DNA from: Gavia stellata
Taxonomy: Eukaryota > Chordata > Aves > Gaviiformes > Gaviidae
Length of the DNA: 64,000 nucleotides
Direction of reading: 5' to 3'
NCBI RefSeq assembly: GCF_030936135.1
Contig: NC_082595.1
Location: forward strand, 106,681,334 to 106,745,333
In this document: positions 59,528 through 64,000 of the stretch, in pieces
Layout of the letters: each line of letters opens with the position of its first letter
How positions within the stretch are numbered: position 1 is the first letter of the stretch
The notes under the pieces: generated by a model
What the model saw: the letters and a program-made list of their open reading frames with translations, nothing else
Told to the model about the DNA's origin: nothing
Databases searched by the model: none
Made by a program: the position numbers and the translations under genes

Positions 59528-59652
59528 GTCCCTGTTTGCCCATTTCTCCAGCCTGTTGGAGTTCCTCTGAATGGCAGCACACTCATCTGCTCTGTCAACT
59601 ACTTCTCCTGGTTTTGTATTGTCTTCACACCTCCTGAGGGTGCGCAGGGGTA
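59528..59652 (-). mobile_element. Continuation of the interrupted CR1
   Basis: GCCCATTTCTCCAGCCTGTT, TCCTCTGAATGGCAGCACAC and CTGAGGGTGCGCAGGGG continue the reversed CR1 coding region that stops at 59460. Confidence 0.8.
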
Positions 59653-60396
59653 GGCTGTGAGAGCACTTCCTAGGTCTTCTTATACTTAATGAATTCTGTA
59701 CGTAATTCTGGTGTGCCAATTCCACACACGCAAAGAAACCAATCGGACATCTCTGAAGTCTTGTCTTCTGACATTGCAGTGATATTATAGGGGCCACCAG
59801 CAGGTTTTGAATTGTCAGTTTACCCTCCGAAGCCTTTCTCTGCTCCTCAGACACTAGACACACATCTAGCCTTTAATGGGATGGTCTCAGACGGGTGAGA
59901 GATACCTTTCGCAAGGTATCTCTCACTTCTCTTACTGAAGGAGTTTCTTGCCATCTGCCTTGCTGAAAGCTAAACGTCTGCAAATCACAGCCTCTCCACT
60001 TTGTAATCTTGATATTGCCAAAAAAATATTTTTTTACCTGAAAAAAGCAACCCACTGCTTTGCCACAGTGTCCCTGGCTGTGTCCCTGGCTGCTTGGGTA
60101 GCCTTCCAGCAACTGGTGCGAAGTTCAAGGATTTGTCACAGCAACATCTAAGTTTTGCAAGCAGTGGAGTTGGTCCTCGTCCCAGAGTGGAGGAGAATTG
60201 GCTCTGCCTTTTCCAAAACAAGGGCTTGTCTCCTGGGCTGCTTGGTGCTTTGACATCTTGTCTCCATGGCAGTGATCAGCTGGCAAGACTGATAAAAGAG
60301 GCCGTATTCATTGACTTGGGTAATCCCTGCCAGCGCGGCCGTGCCGGGTGCTGCGGCAGACAGAGCAGCTGCTGTGGCAGGCAGCGAAGAGGCGAA

Positions 60397-60573
60397 ATGG
60401 CTCTTGCTCTCCTCTTGGCAGCAATCCTGGGACTTCTTATTGTCAAGGCTGTTTTGTTTCAGCTGAGAAACTCGAGCTCCCCTCCTTGCATCAGGAGCTG
60501 GATCCCTTGGTTTGGAGCTGCGTTTCAGTTCGGGAAAGCTCCTCTGGAGTTTATAGAGCAAGCTAGAAGCAAG
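60397..60573 (+). CDS. CYP39A1: CYP39A1, oxysterol 7-alpha-hydroxylase, first coding exon (3' partial)
   Basis: The exon encodes 59 residues and ends in phase 0 at AAG|GTAATG. It starts MALALLLAAILGLLIVKAVL, a membrane-anchor helix typical of microsomal P450s. SPPCIRSWIPWFGAAFQFGK and APLEFIEQARSK follow, matching human CYP39A1 (PPCIKGWIPWIGVGFEFGK, APLEFIEKARIK), and the exon ends at the same place. The enzyme 7-alpha-hydroxylates 24-hydroxycholesterol in the endoplasmic reticulum, in bile acid synthesis. The start context GCGAAATGG is good. The next human exon begins YGPIFTV; I find no match before the right edge. It is divergent from SLC25A27, as in human. Confidence 0.92.
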
Positions 60574-63500
60574 GTAATGGCTGCGGTGGCTTGCCTGCTT
60601 GTGGGTGCGTGCTCAGGGTGGCTGCCTGCAAGGGGAAAGGCAAGGAGAAACTTCTGCATTAAGTTTCCCCCTTTCCTGTCACGTTTTATAACGTCAGGAC
60701 CATTTAGCTGGTGAAGGATCGGCTTTGTACCAGTAATGTTGCTAAGTTGTGGATCTGATCCAGGCATGATCTCTGTGCTGTGATCATCCTGTTTGGACCC
60801 AGCACCTCTGCTGTTTTGCTTTTGCAGTCTGGCTACGTGTTAGTCTTGGTTTCAGATAATGTGGAAAGCCCTGTGCCAGGCGCTGGGACCAGGAGACTAA
60901 TTCTTTGCATGCCTAAAGTTAGGTGAGATTTCGGAGTACCAGCTGGTGTCCCTCAGCATTCGAGAGAGACACAGGCATGCTTGCCAGGCAACTTCTTCCA
61001 TCCTAAAAAACTTACAAAGATGGATGTGAAGATTTACCCCCTGGACGTGCCTGCCTTTCTCTGTATCTGTCTGACAGGGAGAGCCTAAATGATTAATTTA
61101 GATTAGATGCTTAATTTCTAGGCAGCTAATACTAACTGACATAAAACCCAGTTTCCCATTTTCGTTCAGTGATGATATTGCCTGTTACTGCCATATAGTC
61201 AGCCTCAATTGTTCGATACCGAAGGATCGCACAGCCCACTACTTGCAAAAAATAGCTAAAAATGAAACCACTGTAACATCCTGAAATTTGAAAAAAAAAA
61301 AATTAGTAAAAACTGGATGCTTAAAATTTGCTTTCTCATTTTGAGCTTAGATTTCATATTTGTAAGTACTTCTTTGCAGCCATGGTTGTTATAAACTCAT
61401 GGTGAAATGAAAGCAGAGGTTCAAGTACAATCAGCTGAAGTATGAGGTGTAAGAACATCAAGAGCTGTCAATCTTGTATTAAAGCACATTGGGTGCACCG
61501 CAGAGTAAGGTCATGTGTATGATCTGGATTTTCTTGGTGCCTTTGAGCTTAACAGGCTGGTTTTAACCTTACATTACTATGTCATAGAATCATAGAATCA
61601 TAGAATCATAGAATTGTTTAGGTTGGAAAAGACCTTGAAGATCATCAAGTCCGTTCCTGTATCTTTCATCTATGCATCCCATGATCAGTTATTTATTCAT
61701 TCATCTTAAGGCAGAAAAGTAGGACTGGAATAAAACTCATTCCAGTCCATTCTCCTACTATTTCAGAAACCCTGCCATATAATCCTGTAAATAAACTGAT
61801 CAAGCCTCACTTAAAAAAAAAAATAATAATAATTTCTTTGACTCTTCTGATACGAGGCTGTTAGAGAACCTCCTTGTTCTATTGAAAACACATCCTGGTG
61901 GCAACCAGATTAAAGCAGCCTGCCAAACTCTCCTTTCCAGTGCAATCCCTTTTGGGGACAGATGCTTCACCAAGACTTAAGGTTGCTTTAGTTGCCTTTT
62001 TTCCCAGGAAGCTTTTAGCAAATTCTCTTAGATGAAATTTTAAAACAAACCTGACAGAAGAGTCCTTCTTGTGGGTTCATTCACAGGTTGAATGAGCAAA
62101 ACTTTTACATACTAGAGAATGTGTTGAAGTACAAATGCAAACTTAGTGGCCCTGGGTCCACTAATTTTGATGTTCGTTTGCCTGGAGACCCTTTAGGCTG
62201 CTGGTGGTGCTATGGCAGCTGCTGACACACCAGAAATACCTGCAGGACTTTATAAACCCCAGGTTTTGTTGGGATGGAAACTAGAACAAGAAACATTTTC
62301 AATGGGAGAAAACTCAAAATAAGGCAAAGCAGAAAGAGAAGGCTTTCTTACATATCTCCCCTTTACTGTGTGTTTGTAGATTGGACTTTTCCTTTGACTT
62401 TTTTCTTAGTCCAGCGACTCAGCAGCCTTGTGACTTGTGACCTCTCCCTGCGGTCCCCCTGCACCAAGAGGGACCTTTCCATCCGTCACCCCCAGGCTGG
62501 CTGCCTGCAGCAGGTCATCGGGCAGTCTCCCTGTCCCTGGGGAGGGATACTCTCTTGTTCTGCCCTTCCTTTCCTTAAACACCCCAGGAACGTCTCCCTC
62601 CCTTCCCACCTCCCTCCCTGGCACGATGTGCTGGGGCCAGGAAAGATAAGCCTTTTCCTGCCGGCTCCCTTTGAAAGGAGTAGGCACTGTAGCGTAGTAC
62701 AGCCAAAGAAAACAGGTGCTGCTGCCAAGAGGGTAATTAACAGGCATTACAAGGGTTGCAAAATACATCTGCAGTAATTCCAAGCTCCTTAATATTGCCA
62801 GAACAGGGTTAAGTGCCCTTCATATGAGCAAGCTGCCCTCGTAAAAGTTAGTGCAGAAACAGGCTCTAGGCAGCATGAAACCTCTTCAGCTCCGTAGAGT
62901 CATTCCCTTCAGGGGAGGCTTTGGCAATTGGAAAACTCCTTCCCTGGATTAATTCTTCAGTCTGTCAAAGTGACACCCATTTCTTTTTCATTCTTAGAGT
63001 TATCTTTCTTATTACTGTCCCTTTTGTGTATATCCCTCACTGCTTTTTCTCTCAAGCCCTGGAGTAACACATCAGACTTCTACTGCTTCCGTCCCGCACT
63101 TTGCTTGAAGTTTGCTGCTTCTGTTTTCCTCCTACAGAAGAAGATGTGGGCTGGACCCCTTGTATCATCAGTGGGTCTAAGAAAAGAAAGATCCCCTGCT
63201 CTAATAAAATATTTAATTTCTGGTCTAATAAAAGATACCACCTCTTCCTCCTAAAGCTGCCTGGCTAGTTAAAGCAGATTTGCGGGCAGTCTGCGGTGGG
63301 CTTGGTGGGTAACCGGAGCCACCATGCAACGTAAAATATAGGTAGAACTGCTTAATGAGGGGTTCAAAGGATGTGGTTCCCCACTTTGCCTGGCAAACAC
63401 GATAAGAGTTAATAAGGAATTTCAAGTGCTTCTCACCAGTTTGCTAATTAAGCTAACAAGAAAAATTCCGTTAAACCCGTGAGATTGGTCTGCACTGTTG

Positions 63501-64000
63501 TATGGACCTGTAGATCCATACATCACTCTGTGTGTTGATTGTGTTTGAGACATGGTGCCATGTCTCAGGACTCGGCTAGATGCCTCTCGTCCTTATTCTC
63601 TGTGTGTGGTTGCGTGAGGGATGGCTTGCTGGGTTACATGGCAAGGGGCCTGCATCCTGCATGAGATTTGGTGGAGGGGAAACAGGCTGGAGAAGAGGAC
63701 AAGGCTTCTGGTGGAGCGCTTCTGAAGACAGTGTCCACAGCTGAGTCGCTAATGGTCTGTGACCCTGGTCCCATGCACAGAAGACCAAAATGGTAAGGTC
63801 CCAGAGATAGAGAGGGGACATGGCATCGAGCTCGTGTGTGTGTGCATGCCAAGGGAGAGAAAACCAGCCCAGTGCACCTAGTTCCCAACATGAGTCTTGA
63901 CAGGACTGCAGCTGTCTCAGCCGAGAGTGGTTGCTCCCTGCCTGGCAGTGCCCCTGGGAAAAACGGCTGTTTCCCTGATTTCCTTCCTTTGGGGTTTTGG
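60574..64000 (+). other. CYP39A1 intron 1 (continues past the window)
   Basis: No second exon was found. The interval holds one CR1 scrap, an A-rich run near 61812 and otherwise unremarkable sequence. Open frames near 62.3-62.8 kb have no homology that I recognise. Confidence 0.6.
61582..61652 (-). mobile_element. CR1 3'-terminal scrap with expanded tail repeat
   Basis: TCATAGAA is repeated about four times, followed by GGTTGGAAAAGACCTTGAAG. This is the reversed CR1 end with an expanded octamer tail, about 70 bases. Confidence 0.88.

Larger units (their letters stand above)
55217..60396. other. Region between SLC25A27 and CYP39A1 (head to head)
   Basis: This 5.2 kb separates the two divergent start codons. 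It contains a CR1 fragment at 56.5 kb, a CR1 pair at 58.7-59.65 kb and an exon-like 84-base segment at 57.84 kb. No gene was recognised. Promoter elements for either gene could not be pinned down. Confidence 0.6.

Noticed and set aside
63480-63545. TATGGACCT reading YGP as CYP39A1 exon 2
   Set aside because: After YGP the reading (VDPYITL) does not follow the family sequence and no acceptor precedes it closely.

Overview
This is a stretch of bird nuclear genome. The evidence is several CR1 LINE fragments ending in the ATTCTRTG-type tail, long terminal repeats of the ERVL type common in neoavian birds, compact introns with GT-AG borders, and six vertebrate genes. Five of them lie in the order known from human 6p12.3 (ANKRD66, PLA2G7, TDRD6, SLC25A27, CYP39A1). 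I read the exons by eye from homology remembered from the human proteins, and checked that splice phase and codon count agree at every junction. No database search was run.

Layout, left to right: ANKRD66 on the minus strand (272-8549, three coding exons). Then about 7.7 kb without a recognised gene, including a G+C-rich block near 10.3-11.2 kb. Then single-exon IMP3 on the minus strand (16302-16859) in a CpG-rich island. Next comes PLA2G7 on the plus strand (17862-26210 visible; the signal-peptide exon was not located). It converges on TDRD6, minus strand (28634-39558; one giant exon plus four small ones), with a CpG-rich promoter at 39.6-40.1 kb. Then SLC25A27 (UCP4), minus strand (43644-55216, nine coding exons, complete, 322 residues). 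Last is the first exon of CYP39A1 on the plus strand (60397-60573), whose remaining exons lie beyond the right edge.

Repeats: CR1 fragments in both orientations, three LTR copies of one ERVL-like group (two nearly full-length solo LTRs, one older partial copy), a TG/TA microsatellite and small tandem duplications. The genes are not an operon; they are unrelated housekeeping, germline and lipid-metabolism genes kept in conserved synteny.

I see no CRISPR array, prokaryotic operon or clearly new multi-gene system. The points most worth a second look are IMP3 lodged inside the 6p12-type synteny block, a perfect A-MYB-type motif just upstream of the germline gene TDRD6, the unequal ligand-cage residues among TDRD6 Tudor domains, its unusual C-terminal tail exons, and the unlocated first coding exon of PLA2G7.
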